Shown here one piece after another: positions 27,081-35,938 of a DNA stretch of 64,000 bases (within the stretch, counting starts at the first letter, position 1; each line of letters starts with the position of its first letter). The position numbers and the translations under genes are program-made. The notes under the pieces are model-generated. The model was not told where the DNA came from and did not search any database. It saw only the letters and a program-made list of their open reading frames with translations. The DNA is from Pseudomonas sp. RC10. GTDB lineage: Bacteria > Pseudomonadota > Gammaproteobacteria > Pseudomonadales > Pseudomonadaceae. The stretch is from positions 4,092,001 through 4,156,000 of the forward strand of contig NZ_CP151650.1 of the NCBI RefSeq assembly GCF_038397775.1, read 5' to 3'.

Positions 27081-27485
27081 TCAGAAGACCACGCCCGCGA
27101 TCAACGCCACGTTGGTGTATGGCTGGCATTCTCCCGTGCGCACGACGGCCCGGGCGTTACGACTCAGTTGTTTCAACGCCTCGTGACTCATCAGCCGCTG
27201 TTGTCCCAAGTCTCCCGCGGCATTGAGCTGATCGATGACCGACAGGGCCGGGGGCTGCTTATCCCGCATTTCATCAGCGATGACGTGGCTTTCGACCTGC
27301 ATTTCCGCCAGCACCGTGTTCAGCACACTGACGAAATCCGGCACGCCGTGCGTGACCGCCAGGTCGATGAGCTCTACACCGGGCGGGACAGGCATCCCCG
27401 CGTCCACGATCAACAACACATCCCCATGCCCCAGGGACGCGACCACGCGGGACAACGCGATATTAAGCAACGGTGTTTTCTTCAT
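27081..27485 (-). CDS. rbsD: D-ribose pyranase
   Basis: A protein of 134 residues starting [20 protein letters not shown], with the catalytic histidine of GHGD (H20), DAGMP and the C-terminal [12 protein letters not shown]. It interconverts the pyranose and furanose forms of ribose, giving RbsK its substrate. Its ATG overlaps the rbsK stop as ATGA. Confidence 0.96.
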   Translation of the reverse strand: MKKTPLLNIALSRVVASLGHGDVLLIVDAGMPVPPGVELIDLAVTHGVPDFVSVLNTVLAEMQVESHVIADEMRDKQPPALSVIDQLNAAGDLGQQRLMSHEALKQLSRNARAVVRTGECQPYTNVALIAGVVF

Positions 27486-28399
27486 GGCTGATAACTCTGG
27501 ACGTCCACGACGGTGGGTATGGAAGGCTGGGCGCCTGAACGCGTGACCGACAGTGCCGCTGCAATCTGTCCGAAACGGATGGCGTCCGACTCGGATTTCC
27601 CTTCGGCCAACGCAGCCGCGAAACCGCCGACGAATGTGTCGCCCGCCGCCGTGGTGTCGACCGGCTGGACCTTGGGCGCCGGGAAGTGCTGAGAACGGGC
27701 CTGACTGGCAAACAGCGCACCCTGCTCGCCCAATGTGACGATCACTTTCCTGACGCCCGCCTTCATCAACGCCGTGGCGGCGGCATCGGCACTGCCTACG
27801 CTGTCGACCGGCAAGCCTGTCAACGCGGTGGCTTCGCTTTCGTTCGGGATCAGGTAGTCAATCCAGCCGTACCATTCTGCGGGCAAGGGGCCGCTGGCGG
27901 GTGCCGGGTTGAGAATGACCGTCTTGCCCAATTCACGACCGCGCTTGAGCACATGGCCCACCGTCGCCATCGGGATTTCCAACTGGCAGATGATGACATC
28001 GGCCTGGCTCAAGAGCGTGTCGAATCCGTCGACCACCGCCGAAGTCACGTGTCCATTGCCACCTGCCACGATGACGATTGCATTCTGGCTGCTGTCATCG
28101 ACCACGATCAAAGCCACCCCCGTGGACTCGCCCTCGATCCGGGTCACGGCCTGGCAATCGATCCCTTCGGCCAGCAGCGCTGAACGCAACTCGTCACCAT
28201 ACGCATCGCTGCCCACGCAACCGATCATGGCCACGCTGGCACCGAGACGCGCAGCCGCCACCGCCTGGTTGGCGCCCTTGCCCCCGGGCACGGTCACGAA
28301 CGACTGGCCGGCCAGCGTTTCACCTGCTTTCGGCAGCCTTGGCGCTCGCGTGACGAGGTCCATATTGAGACTGCCCACTATCACTACTTTTGCTTGCAT
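27482..28399 (-). CDS. rbsK: Ribokinase
   Basis: A PfkB-family kinase of 305 residues from the ATG at 28399 ([20 protein letters not shown]). It has [15 protein letters not shown], the NESEA motif and [16 protein letters not shown] with the catalytic aspartate. It phosphorylates ribose to ribose 5-phosphate. A longer frame reaches 28450, and the ATG at 28435 (MEEYDV) is an alternative start. It overlaps rbsD by 4 bp and lies just downstream of rbsR. Confidence 0.95.
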   Translation of the reverse strand: MQAKVVIVGSLNMDLVTRAPRLPKAGETLAGQSFVTVPGGKGANQAVAAARLGASVAMIGCVGSDAYGDELRSALLAEGIDCQAVTRIEGESTGVALIVVDDSSQNAIVIVAGGNGHVTSAVVDGFDTLLSQADVIICQLEIPMATVGHVLKRGRELGKTVILNPAPASGPLPAEWYGWIDYLIPNESEATALTGLPVDSVGSADAAATALMKAGVRKVIVTLGEQGALFASQARSQHFPAPKVQPVDTTAAGDTFVGGFAAALAEGKSESDAIRFGQIAAALSVTRSGAQPSIPTVVDVQSYQP

Positions 28400-28436
28400 G
28401 ACGTCGTACTCTTCCATCCGGACCCTTCGATCCGGC

Positions 28437-29459
28437 TCAGCGAAACTCATTGAATGCGTTGGTGGGCGGCGCCGTGGATTCGCGCAAGACGATGCTCGGC
28501 GCCACGATCATCCGCTGCACCGGACTGTCGCCCCGTGCCGAAATTCGTCGCAGCAACACTTCAGCGGCGCGTTCCCCTAGTTGCAGAATCGATTGCCCAA
28601 CTGTGGTCAGCGCAGGATAAACGTACTGGCTCATCTGGATATCGTCGAAACCGATGACCGACAGATCCGCTGGAACGCGCACATTGCGCTCGGCCGCCGC
28701 ACGCAATGCGCCGATGCCGACCATGTCGTTGGCCGCGAAAATCGCCGTGGGGCGATCACCGTCCAGCAACACGCTTGCCGCCTGGTACCCGCTGGGACCG
28801 GTGAAGTCGCTCTCGACTACCCAGTTGTCAGGCACGTTCACGCCGGCTTCCTGCATCGCCCGGTGATAACCGGCAAGACGCATCCGCGCGACGCTGGTTT
28901 CAGCCGGACCACAGATACAGGCAATGTGGCGATGCCCCAATTCGAGCAAATGCGAAGTGGCGAGATAGGCGCCCAATTCGTGATCGATTCGCACTAGATC
29001 GGCACTGATGTTTTCCAGATCGCGGTCGACAATGACCATCGGGGTGCGCACCGACGACAAACTGTCGACAAGGCTGTCACCCCCGCCGACCGACGACACG
29101 ATGAGGCCATCGACCCGTTTTTCCAGCAGCACGCGTAAATAATTACGCTGCTTCTCCAAGTTGTCGTCGGAGTTGCAGAGGATCACGCAAAAACCGTTGC
29201 GCTCGCAGAAATCCTCAATGCCCCTGGCCAGTTCGGCGAAGTACGGGTTGATGCCGTTGGGAATCAACAAACCGATGGTCGCGGTGGACTTGGCCTTCAA
29301 TGAGCGGGCGACGGCGCTGGGCACGTAATCCAGCTGCGCGATTGCCGCCTCGACTTTCTTGCGGACCTCGTCACTCACCGGCCGTGTCCGGTTGACGACG
29401 TGGGACACTGTTGTATAGGAAATGCCGGCAATGGCGGCCACGTCTTTGATGGTGGCCAT
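28437..29459 (-). CDS. rbsR: LacI family ribose operon repressor
   Basis: A regulator of 340 residues with an N-terminal LacI HTH (ATIKDVAAIAGISYTTVSHV, hinge ARSLKAKST) and a periplasmic-binding-protein-like sugar domain. It is encoded inside the operon it presumably controls, between rbsC and rbsK. The perfect palindrome CGCAAACGTTTGCG at 33101-33114, just after the predicted rbsB promoter, is the expected operator. Ribose is the likely inducer. Confidence 0.94.
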   Translation of the reverse strand: MATIKDVAAIAGISYTTVSHVVNRTRPVSDEVRKKVEAAIAQLDYVPSAVARSLKAKSTATIGLLIPNGINPYFAELARGIEDFCERNGFCVILCNSDDNLEKQRNYLRVLLEKRVDGLIVSSVGGGDSLVDSLSSVRTPMVIVDRDLENISADLVRIDHELGAYLATSHLLELGHRHIACICGPAETSVARMRLAGYHRAMQEAGVNVPDNWVVESDFTGPSGYQAASVLLDGDRPTAIFAANDMVGIGALRAAAERNVRVPADLSVIGFDDIQMSQYVYPALTTVGQSILQLGERAAEVLLRRISARGDSPVQRMIVAPSIVLRESTAPPTNAFNEFR

Positions 29460-29460
29460 A

Positions 29461-30456
29461 TCAGCCGCGCCGCCGTGCGCGGTTGCTGCGGTAGGTGTCG
29501 AGCACGACAGCCACGACGATCACAGCGCCGGTGATGATGCGTTTGGTGGGCTCGGTGGCGCCAATTTGCGCAAGGCCTGCCGCCAGTACCGAAATGATCA
29601 GGACCCCGAAGAAGGTGCTGATCACTGACCCGCGCCCACCCATGAGGCTGGTGCCGCCAATCACCACCGCCGCGATGACCTGAAGTTCGAGGCCCGATCC
29701 GGCATTGGGGTCAGCCGCTTCAAGACGGGAAATCTGGAACAAGGCAGCGACACCTGCCAACAGTCCCATCAAGGAAAAGACCAGAATCTTGTAGGGCTTC
29801 GGATTGATCCCTGCCAGACGCACGGCTTCTTCGTTAGTTCCGATGCCGATCAGGTAGCGGCCGAAGACCGTTCGGGTCAGCACGGCCTGGGCGGCAAAAA
29901 TCACGATCAAAGCGATGACGAACGAAGGCGAAATGCCGAACGCGAAGGGATTGGACAGCCAGGCGAAGGAATCGCCGATGTACGCCGTGCGCGAATCCGT
30001 CAATTGGTACGCGACGCCGCGCGCCATTTCCAGCACACCCAGCGAGACGATGAAGGACGGAATGCGCCAGGCCACGGTGATCGAACCGGTCACGGTCCCT
30101 GCTACTGTTGCGCACGCCATGCCGAGCAGCGCGGAAGGCAACACGCCCCAGCCCCAACCCAGCATGGCCACGCTGACGGCGGAAGCAGCCAACGCCAGCA
30201 CCGAGCCGACAGACAGGTCGATACCGCCAATGATCAGAATGAAGGTCATGCCAACAGCCAGCACCATCAGATCCGGGATCTGGTTGGCCAGCGTACTGAA
30301 GGTTTCGTAAGACAGAAAGTGATCGCTGAGAAAGGAGAACAGCACGATCATCGCCAACAAGGCGCCCGCCAAGCCGAGGTACGTGCCAAGGCCAAAATAA
30401 TTGCCGGTGCGCTTGCCCGGCGAAGGCAGTGCGGCAGGAGTAGTCGAGGTTTTCAT
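29461..30456 (-). CDS. rbsC: Ribose ABC transporter permease
   Basis: A membrane protein of 331 residues with about ten hydrophobic helices and the sugar-permease signature region (GGIDLSVGSVLALAASAVSV). It forms the inner-membrane channel of the ribose importer with RbsA and RbsB. It overlaps the rbsA stop by one base (TGATG) and ends 2 bp before rbsR. Confidence 0.95.
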   Translation of the reverse strand: MKTSTTPAALPSPGKRTGNYFGLGTYLGLAGALLAMIVLFSFLSDHFLSYETFSTLANQIPDLMVLAVGMTFILIIGGIDLSVGSVLALAASAVSVAMLGWGWGVLPSALLGMACATVAGTVTGSITVAWRIPSFIVSLGVLEMARGVAYQLTDSRTAYIGDSFAWLSNPFAFGISPSFVIALIVIFAAQAVLTRTVFGRYLIGIGTNEEAVRLAGINPKPYKILVFSLMGLLAGVAALFQISRLEAADPNAGSGLELQVIAAVVIGGTSLMGGRGSVISTFFGVLIISVLAAGLAQIGATEPTKRIITGAVIVVAVVLDTYRSNRARRRG

Positions 30457-32006
30457 CAGTCGTTCCTGGGCGCGGCTTCAGAGAGCAGCGCATCACGTTT
30501 TTGATAGCCAGCGAATGCCGCGGCGAGCAGTTCGTCCTGGGTCCAGCTGTCGCGCTCGAACGTGTCGATCAACCGACCGGCCGACAACACGCCGATGCGA
30601 TCACAGATCAACATCAGCTCACGCAAATCGCTGGAGACCACCACCAATGCCCTGCCCTGTCGGGTCAATTCGCCGAGCAGCGCGTAGATGTCGAACTTGG
30701 CGCCCACATCGATCCCTCGCGTCGGCTCGTCGAACAGCATCACTTGGCAGTTGCGCTCCAGCCAGCGGCCGATGACGACTTTCTGCTGGTTACCACCCGA
30801 CAGCTCCGAAACCAGTTGCGTTGGGCTGGAGCTGCGAATGCGCATGGCTTCGACCTGACGTCGGGCGAGAGCCATCTCGGCGTTGCCGTTGACCACGCCG
30901 CCGCTGGAAATCGCTTCCATGTTGCCCAGCGCGATGTTGGCGCTGATGGACTGCGACAACAGCAGACCTTCGCCTTTGCGGTCCTCGGTAATGAGCGCGA
31001 TACCGTGACCGACGGCGTCCACTGGCGAGCTGACGCGCACGGTTTGCAACGGGCTGCCCACCTGAATGCTGCCGCTGTCGGCGGTGTCCGCGCCGTAGAT
31101 CAGACGCAACAGTTCAGTGCGGCCTGCGCCAATCAGCCCGGAAATGCCGAAAATCTCACCGGCGCGGACATCGAAAGAAACATCCCGCACTTTGTCCAAG
31201 CGGCTGAGGCCTTTGACCGAGAGGGCGACGCCGCCAATCTTGCGCTCGCCAAGGTCGATGTGTTCGCCCAACTCGCGCCCCACCATGAGCGTGACGAGTT
31301 GTTCGCTGTTGTAATTGGCCATGGCATCGACGCACACGAGCTTGCCATCGCGCAGCACGGCGATGCGCTGGGCGACGCGAGCCAACTCTTCCAGGCGGTG
31401 AGAGATATACACGATGGAAACGCCGCGATCCTGCAGCCGGGTAATCTGCTCGAACAACATCTCCACTTCGCGAGCCGTCAGCATCGCGGTCGGCTCGTCG
31501 AGAATCAGCACGTGGCAATCGCCGATCAGGTTGCGGGCGATCTCGACCATCTGCTGATGACCAATGCCCAATTCACCGACCAGGGTGTCGGGATCAATGG
31601 CCTCAAGGCCCACTTGTGCCATGGCCTTGATCGAGTCTTCCCGCAATTTTTTACGGTTGATGAACCCGGCCCGACTGGGCAGGTTATCGAGAAACAGATT
31701 TTCAGCGACCGACAGCGTCGGCAGCAGATTGAGTTCTTGCATGACCATGCGCACGCCCAGTTTTTCTGCTTGAGTGCGGCTGGCCGGTGCATAGGGTTGC
31801 CCCTGAAACTGCATGTCACCTGTGGTCGGGGTAACCAGTCCACCGATGATTTTCGACAGGGTGCTTTTGCCCGCGCCGTTTTCACCGGTCAGCGCCAACA
31901 CTTCCCCGCGCAGCAGCGTCAGGTCGATGTCGCCGAGGACAGGTTGGGCGTAGGTTTTTCCGATGTTGCTGACAGACAGAACAGCGGCCTGAGCAGACGC
32001 TGACAT
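30456..32006 (-). CDS. rbsA: Ribose ABC transporter ATP-binding protein (double ATPase)
   Basis: A protein of 516 residues with two ATPase halves. Half 1 has Walker A GENGAGKST, signature-region LGIGHQQMVEIAR and Walker B LILDEPTAML. Half 2 has a degenerate Walker A SGLIGAGRTELL, signature LSGGNQQKVVIGRWL and Walker B MLFDEPTRG, as usual in sugar importers of the RbsA/MglA type. Start at 32006 is chosen because GGAGAG lies at good spacing; the frame extends four codons more. Confidence 0.95.
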   Translation of the reverse strand: MSASAQAAVLSVSNIGKTYAQPVLGDIDLTLLRGEVLALTGENGAGKSTLSKIIGGLVTPTTGDMQFQGQPYAPASRTQAEKLGVRMVMQELNLLPTLSVAENLFLDNLPSRAGFINRKKLREDSIKAMAQVGLEAIDPDTLVGELGIGHQQMVEIARNLIGDCHVLILDEPTAMLTAREVEMLFEQITRLQDRGVSIVYISHRLEELARVAQRIAVLRDGKLVCVDAMANYNSEQLVTLMVGRELGEHIDLGERKIGGVALSVKGLSRLDKVRDVSFDVRAGEIFGISGLIGAGRTELLRLIYGADTADSGSIQVGSPLQTVRVSSPVDAVGHGIALITEDRKGEGLLLSQSISANIALGNMEAISSGGVVNGNAEMALARRQVEAMRIRSSSPTQLVSELSGGNQQKVVIGRWLERNCQVMLFDEPTRGIDVGAKFDIYALLGELTRQGRALVVVSSDLRELMLICDRIGVLSAGRLIDTFERDSWTQDELLAAAFAGYQKRDALLSEAAPRND

Positions 32007-32073
32007 AACGCTCTCCACGCGCCTGCTCCCGGTGAGGAGCAGGCGGTATGTACGGATGATTGACGGGTCGGGC

Positions 32074-33033
32074 TTATTGCGGCTTGGTGACCAACTCGAC
32101 CGGGGTCTCGATCACACCGTCCTTGATGTCGAGCTTGTCGCCCTTGATCATCTTCAACGCGGTGTCGATGCCGAATACAGCCTGACGAGCAGCGAACTGG
32201 TCAGCGGTAGCGAGCACTCGACCGTCCTTGAGCATCGGCTTGATGGCGTTGATGTTGTCATAGCCCACGACCTGCACTTTGCCCGCCTTGCCTGCGGCAC
32301 GTACCGCCGACACTGCACCCAGCGCCATGCTGTCGTTACCGGCCAGCAGGGCTTTCAGGTTCGGGTATTCGTTGAGCATGGCCGAAGCGACGGCGTTGCC
32401 CTTGTCGATTTCCCAGTTACCCGATTGCGTGGAAACGATCTTCATCTGTGCAGCGTCCATGGCGTCCTTGAAGCCCGCGGTGCGTTGCTGCGCGTTGGTG
32501 GTGGTCGGCACGCCTTCGATGATCCCGACCTGATCGCCCGCCGTCAGTTGCTTGGCGAGGTAGTCACCCACCAGCTTGGCGCCCTTGCGGTTGTTCGGGC
32601 CTACGAACGGCACTTCGATACCTTTGCTTTTCAGCACGTCCGCGTCGAGCTGGTTGTCGATGTTGACGACCTTGATCCCCGCTTTCATGGCCTTGTCAAT
32701 CACCGATGCCAAGGCCTTCGAGTCAGCGGGTGCGATCACCAGCGCGTCGACTTTCTTGACGATCATCTGGTTGACGATGTCGATCTGCGCGGCCGTATCA
32801 GACTCGTTCTTGATGCCGTTGGAGATCAGGTCGAAATCACTGGAATGTTGTTTCTGGTACTGCTTCGCCCCGTCTTCCATGGTCAGGAAGAACTCGTTGG
32901 CGAGGGATTTCATCACCAGCGCGACGGTGGGCTTTTTGGCGTCGTCAGCGTAGGCAGAAGAGAGAGGCAGGGTTACCGCACTGGCGGTGAGCATGGCAAC
33001 AGCAAGAAGACGTGCAGCGAATGGCAGCTTCAT
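32074..33033 (-). CDS. rbsB: Ribose ABC transporter substrate-binding protein
   Basis: A periplasmic binding protein of 319 residues with a signal peptide (LLAVAMLTASAVTLPLSSAYA) and the two-lobe Peripla_BP_4 fold (PTVALVMKSLANEFFLTMED, LIIAPADSKALA-like VDALVIAPADSKALASV). It captures ribose and delivers it to RbsC. It is the promoter-proximal gene of the operon. GGAG precedes the ATG by eight bases. Confidence 0.95.
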   Translation of the reverse strand: MKLPFAARLLAVAMLTASAVTLPLSSAYADDAKKPTVALVMKSLANEFFLTMEDGAKQYQKQHSSDFDLISNGIKNESDTAAQIDIVNQMIVKKVDALVIAPADSKALASVIDKAMKAGIKVVNIDNQLDADVLKSKGIEVPFVGPNNRKGAKLVGDYLAKQLTAGDQVGIIEGVPTTTNAQQRTAGFKDAMDAAQMKIVSTQSGNWEIDKGNAVASAMLNEYPNLKALLAGNDSMALGAVSAVRAAGKAGKVQVVGYDNINAIKPMLKDGRVLATADQFAARQAVFGIDTALKMIKGDKLDIKDGVIETPVELVTKPQ

Positions 33034-33100
33034 GGAATCACTCCGACATTATGATTATTGTATCGGCATCGTCCGCGAGGTCAGGGTGCACCCGGCCGAT

Positions 33101-33114
33101 CGCAAACGTTTGCG
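33101..33114. promoter_or_regulatory. RbsR operator palindrome
   Basis: CGCAAACGTTTGCG is a perfect 14-bp palindrome of LacI-family type. It covers roughly +2 to +15 of the predicted rbsB transcript, where bound repressor would block initiation. Its assignment to RbsR is inferred from position and family. Confidence 0.8.
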
Positions 33115-33122
33115 TGAACGAA

Positions 33123-33151
33123 ACTATGAGAATGGTTGCATCATTTGTCAA
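33123..33151 (-). promoter_or_regulatory. Predicted sigma-70 promoter of rbsB
   Basis: On the minus strand TTGACA (33146-33151), a 17-bp spacer and CATAGT (33123-33128) form a good sigma-70 promoter. The start would fall near 33116, directly before the RbsR palindrome. Confidence 0.7.
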
Positions 33152-33377
33152 CAGCCTGAACTCTGGCGACAGGCTTTTTCAGATTTACCCTACAACCGCC
33201 AGATGGATTATTCCCCGTTCACAGGCCACGATGTGATGGCTTAAACGTGCGCAATACCGCATTAAATACGCTATTTAGTCCGCTGCACCCCTCAATGCTG
33301 CGCTAATATGACGGCGATCTGACATCGCGCATCGCCAATGTCGCTGTCACTCACATAAAAACGTCGTTGGAGTGGAA
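33152..33377. other. Intergenic region right of the rbs promoter
   Basis: It contains no supported gene. A short frame at 32987-33244 is a shadow crossing the rbs leader. The right end presumably holds the promoter for the small gene at 33378. Confidence 0.4.
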
Positions 33378-33650
33378 ATGATAGACCCGGCCGTACAGAA
33401 CACCCTCGCAGAGCAAGGCAACGACCCTGCTTCGGATTTCATCCAGTCGATGATTTCCGCCTTACCCGGCGTGGGTCCTGTAGGAAAAAGCCGTGCAGCT
33501 CACCGGCAGTGGTATGAATCGCTGTCCGAAGAAGATCAAATGAAAGTCCGTGACAAGCTGCGAGAAGAAATTGCCAAGGTCAGGGAGCAATTCGGCCGGC
33601 GCTCTAATGCCGTCTCAGCGCAATCCGTCAGGCTCAGAGACCACGGCTGA
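33378..33650 (+). CDS. Small hypothetical protein
   Basis: A protein of 90 residues starting MIDPAVQNTLAEQGNDPASD, mostly hydrophilic and charged, with a helical, Lys/Arg/Glu-rich C-terminal half (LSEEDQMKVRDKLREEIAKV). It has no signal peptide or known motif. The ATG at 33378 has GGAG five bases upstream and is preferred to the GTG at 33372. A 10-bp-stem hairpin (33665-33693) follows. The function is unknown. Confidence 0.65.
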   Translation: MIDPAVQNTLAEQGNDPASDFIQSMISALPGVGPVGKSRAAHRQWYESLSEEDQMKVRDKLREEIAKVREQFGRRSNAVSAQSVRLRDHG

Positions 33651-33664
33651 CCCGCAGACCCATC

Positions 33665-33693
33665 TGGGGTTTAGACCGATCGCCTAAACCCCA
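33665..33693. terminator. Hairpin between convergent genes
   Basis: TGGGGTTTAG (33665-33674) pairs perfectly with CTAAACCCCA (33684-33693) around a 9-base loop, between two converging genes. It lacks a T-run, so intrinsic termination is uncertain, but a transcript-end structure is plausible. Confidence 0.45.
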
Positions 33694-33727
33694 CCAGGCC
33701 TGATCGTCCCTTTCGGTCGGGCCATGT

Positions 33728-33952
33728 TTAATCCTCCTTCTTCACCGTCGCCACTTCGTCGGCGCGCACTCTGACCGGCTTGCCAGAGATGTCTTTGAAC
33801 TCATAAAACCCGTCAACACTCTTGGTCTTGGGCACATCCTTGGTGATGTATTGCGTGCCGTTCTGCAGCGTGACCACGGTGGCGGTCGAACACCCCGCCA
33901 ACGCTACGCAACCTACGAGCGCCAAGGACAGCCCCAACCCTCTGATCTTCAT
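33728..33952 (-). CDS. YgdI/YgdR-like small lipoprotein
   Basis: A lipoprotein of 74 residues from the ATG at 33952 (GAGGAG ribosome site). The lipobox is VALAGC, and the mature part VVTLQNGTQYITKDVPKTKS...VRVRADEVATVKKED is the compact SH3-like YgdI/YgdR (DUF903) domain. These are envelope lipoproteins of unknown function. It stands alone. Confidence 0.85.
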   Translation of the reverse strand: MKIRGLGLSLALVGCVALAGCSTATVVTLQNGTQYITKDVPKTKSVDGFYEFKDISGKPVRVRADEVATVKKED

Positions 33953-34124
33953 GCCGACTCCTCTATTTTTCCAGGTCATTGCGAACCGATTCGCCAATAG
34001 GGACTCTGATCGACGCAATCGCTTTTGGTTCGCGAAGAAAAGAATTGGTCGGACAAATCAACGACTTGGGATGCGATGAATATTCTTCTTACTGCACGGT
34101 TGCGAAACGTCCCACACTGAAATA

Positions 34125-34140
34125 CTGTATACGCATACAG
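34125..34140. promoter_or_regulatory. LexA (SOS) box upstream of DUF1654 gene
   Basis: CTGTATACGCATACAG fits the CTG-N10-CAG LexA box with TATA-rich arms, close to the Pseudomonas consensus CTGTATAWAWATACAG. It lies 22 bp upstream of the GTG start of the DUF1654 gene. Damage induction is therefore likely but untested. Confidence 0.75.
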
Positions 34141-34161
34141 CTAAAACAAGGGATCACTCTC

Positions 34162-34398
34162 GTGTCTACCACCGCCGCTACAGCCCCGTACGAACGTCTG
34201 GCCATCCGCATTCAGAAAATCATCAATGCCCCGACCGCACAGAAGTCGCGCTCTGCCCTGATCTTTCGCCTGGCCGACGAACTCGAAGAGGACTGGAGTC
34301 AATTGCTTGAGGAGATCGCGGAGAACGACAACGTCACCCTCGCATGGCGCGATGACGGTGGCGTGCAGATTTTCTGGACAGTGCCCAAAGAGGACTGA
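34162..34398 (+). CDS. DUF1654 family protein, probably SOS-regulated
   Basis: A small cytoplasmic protein of 78 residues starting at GTG 34162 with AAGGGA upstream. The core YERLAIRIQKIINAPTAQKS and RLADELEEDWSQLLEEIAE match DUF1654, a family largely confined to Pseudomonas. A near-consensus LexA box lies 22 bp upstream. The secreted nuclease gene starts 93 bp downstream on the same strand with no clear terminator between, so they may be co-transcribed. The biochemical role of the family is unknown. Confidence 0.8.
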   Translation: MSTTAATAPYERLAIRIQKIINAPTAQKSRSALIFRLADELEEDWSQLLEEIAENDNVTLAWRDDGGVQIFWTVPKED

Positions 34399-34491
34399 GC
34401 TGACCTGACCCCGCTTGCAGCAACATACCCGCCCTACCGGCGAGTCACAACTGTGCCTCGCCCCGCGCTAATCAGCCCGTAGTTGGATTCA

Positions 34492-35553
34492 ATGCTCAGA
34501 CTTTTCGTGTTATGCCTCTTGCTTATCTCCTCCCTGCAAACCGCACTCGCCGACGTCAACATCGGCACCTGGAATCTGGAGCACCTGAGTGTGCGGCCCA
34601 ACAAGGATTTCCAGAGCATCGCTAAAGTCGCGAAAAACGTGGACTTCCTTGCGGTGCAAGAACTCATGAGCGAAGACGCACTGAACACCCTCGCCAAGGA
34701 ACTGACCCGGCAGACGGGTAAACACTGGAGCGCGATGGCGTCACACGCGGTGGGTCGATCGACCTACAAGGAAATGTACGGTTTCGTCTGGCGTGATGAC
34801 ATCGTGGCCTACGAAGATGGCGCAGTGACTTATCTGGATCGCGGCGACACCTTCGAACGCGAGCCCTACTCCGCCCGCTTCCGATCGATAAAGGACGACA
34901 CGACCTTTGTGGTCGCCACGGTGCACATCCTTTACGGCAAGAATCAGGCTGACCGCGCTTCGGAAATCACCGCGCTGTCCAGCTACTGGGCGTGGTTGAA
35001 GGACACGTATCCTGGCAAAAACCAAATCATGTTGATGGGCGACTTCAACACCCCGCCGAACGCACCGGCCTGGAGCAACCTGGACGCCAGCGCGAAGCCA
35101 TTAATGCTGGAGGGTGCCTCAACGCTGTCCACCACCGACGGTAAATTCGCGAACCTTTACGACAACGTCTTCGTGAGCAGGCAATCCGCGATCAAGGCCA
35201 GCGAGATCAAAGTCTTCAAATATCCAGAGTATCTGGGGATGACCAACGCCAAAGGCCGTGACAGCGTGTCGGACCATGCCCCGATCTTCTTCCGCGCGAG
35301 CTTCACGGGGGGCCGTCAGGTGGCAGCGTCTGCGGCGCCAGGCTCATCCTTGCCGAACCCGATGAAACCGGCGTCGCCGGATTCCAGCGGAAAAAACTTG
35401 ACCGTGGCGATTCGCGGGAACAAAAAAACCATGATCTACCATCGCCCGGACTGCCCGTCATACAACTCGGTTTCAGAGAAGAACCGTATCGACTTCGCCA
35501 ACGCCGCCGCTGCTGAAGCCCAGCATTATCATCTGGCGGGCAACTGCCGCTGA
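34492..35553 (+). CDS. Secreted endonuclease/exonuclease/phosphatase-family nuclease
   Basis: A protein of 353 residues with signal peptide (LFVLCLLLISSLQTALA) and an EEP/DNase I-like domain (about 20-275): IGTWNLEHL, VQEL with the metal-binding Glu, ATVHILYG, LMGDFNTPP, and SDHAPIFF with the catalytic His. After a Pro/Ser linker, the C-terminal ~50 residues (NKKTMIYHRPDCPSYN...NCR) resemble the Cys/His tail found on secreted thermonucleases. It should degrade nucleic acids outside the cytoplasm. It lies 93 bp after the SOS-box gene. The ribosome site is weak. Confidence 0.85.
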   Translation: MLRLFVLCLLLISSLQTALADVNIGTWNLEHLSVRPNKDFQSIAKVAKNVDFLAVQELMSEDALNTLAKELTRQTGKHWSAMASHAVGRSTYKEMYGFVWRDDIVAYEDGAVTYLDRGDTFEREPYSARFRSIKDDTTFVVATVHILYGKNQADRASEITALSSYWAWLKDTYPGKNQIMLMGDFNTPPNAPAWSNLDASAKPLMLEGASTLSTTDGKFANLYDNVFVSRQSAIKASEIKVFKYPEYLGMTNAKGRDSVSDHAPIFFRASFTGGRQVAASAAPGSSLPNPMKPASPDSSGKNLTVAIRGNKKTMIYHRPDCPSYNSVSEKNRIDFANAAAAEAQHYHLAGNCR

Positions 35554-35608
35554 TAGAGACCTCGTCGTGAGGGGCGCGCCTGATATCAGGTGGCGCCCTT
35601 GGCCTGAC

Positions 35609-35938
35609 TTATCGACGTGCCAGATCGTGCTGGATGCAGCCGTCATAATACGTTTGCTTGACGGCTGCCGGTTTCAATCGCGATGGACTCTTATACGTCT
35701 GTTCGGTGATGCCTAGCGCCATTTTGCGCATCCAGGGTTGAGAAAACTTCTGTGCCTGAAGCTTCCGGCGCTGGCTGTATAAAGTCTTCCCGGACAGCTT
35801 CGATTGCTGCGCGACGCCAGCCATACCCGCTCCCCATTTACACACCTGCACATCCTGCTTACTGACAGTACGCGCTTGCACAGGGAGTGCCGCCATCATC
35901 AAAACAAAGGCCGTCACGCCCAATCCCATCTTTCGCAT
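35609..35938 (-). CDS. Small periplasmic hypothetical protein
   Basis: A protein of 109 residues with a signal peptide (GVTAFVLMMAALPVQA) and a mature domain containing two cysteines (VCKWGAGMAG, YYDGCIQHD). GAGGG precedes the ATG at 35938, which is preferred over a longer frame to 35959. I do not recognise the family. It stands alone, convergent with the nuclease gene. Confidence 0.7.
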   Translation of the reverse strand: MRKMGLGVTAFVLMMAALPVQARTVSKQDVQVCKWGAGMAGVAQQSKLSGKTLYSQRRKLQAQKFSQPWMRKMALGITEQTYKSPSRLKPAAVKQTYYDGCIQHDLARR

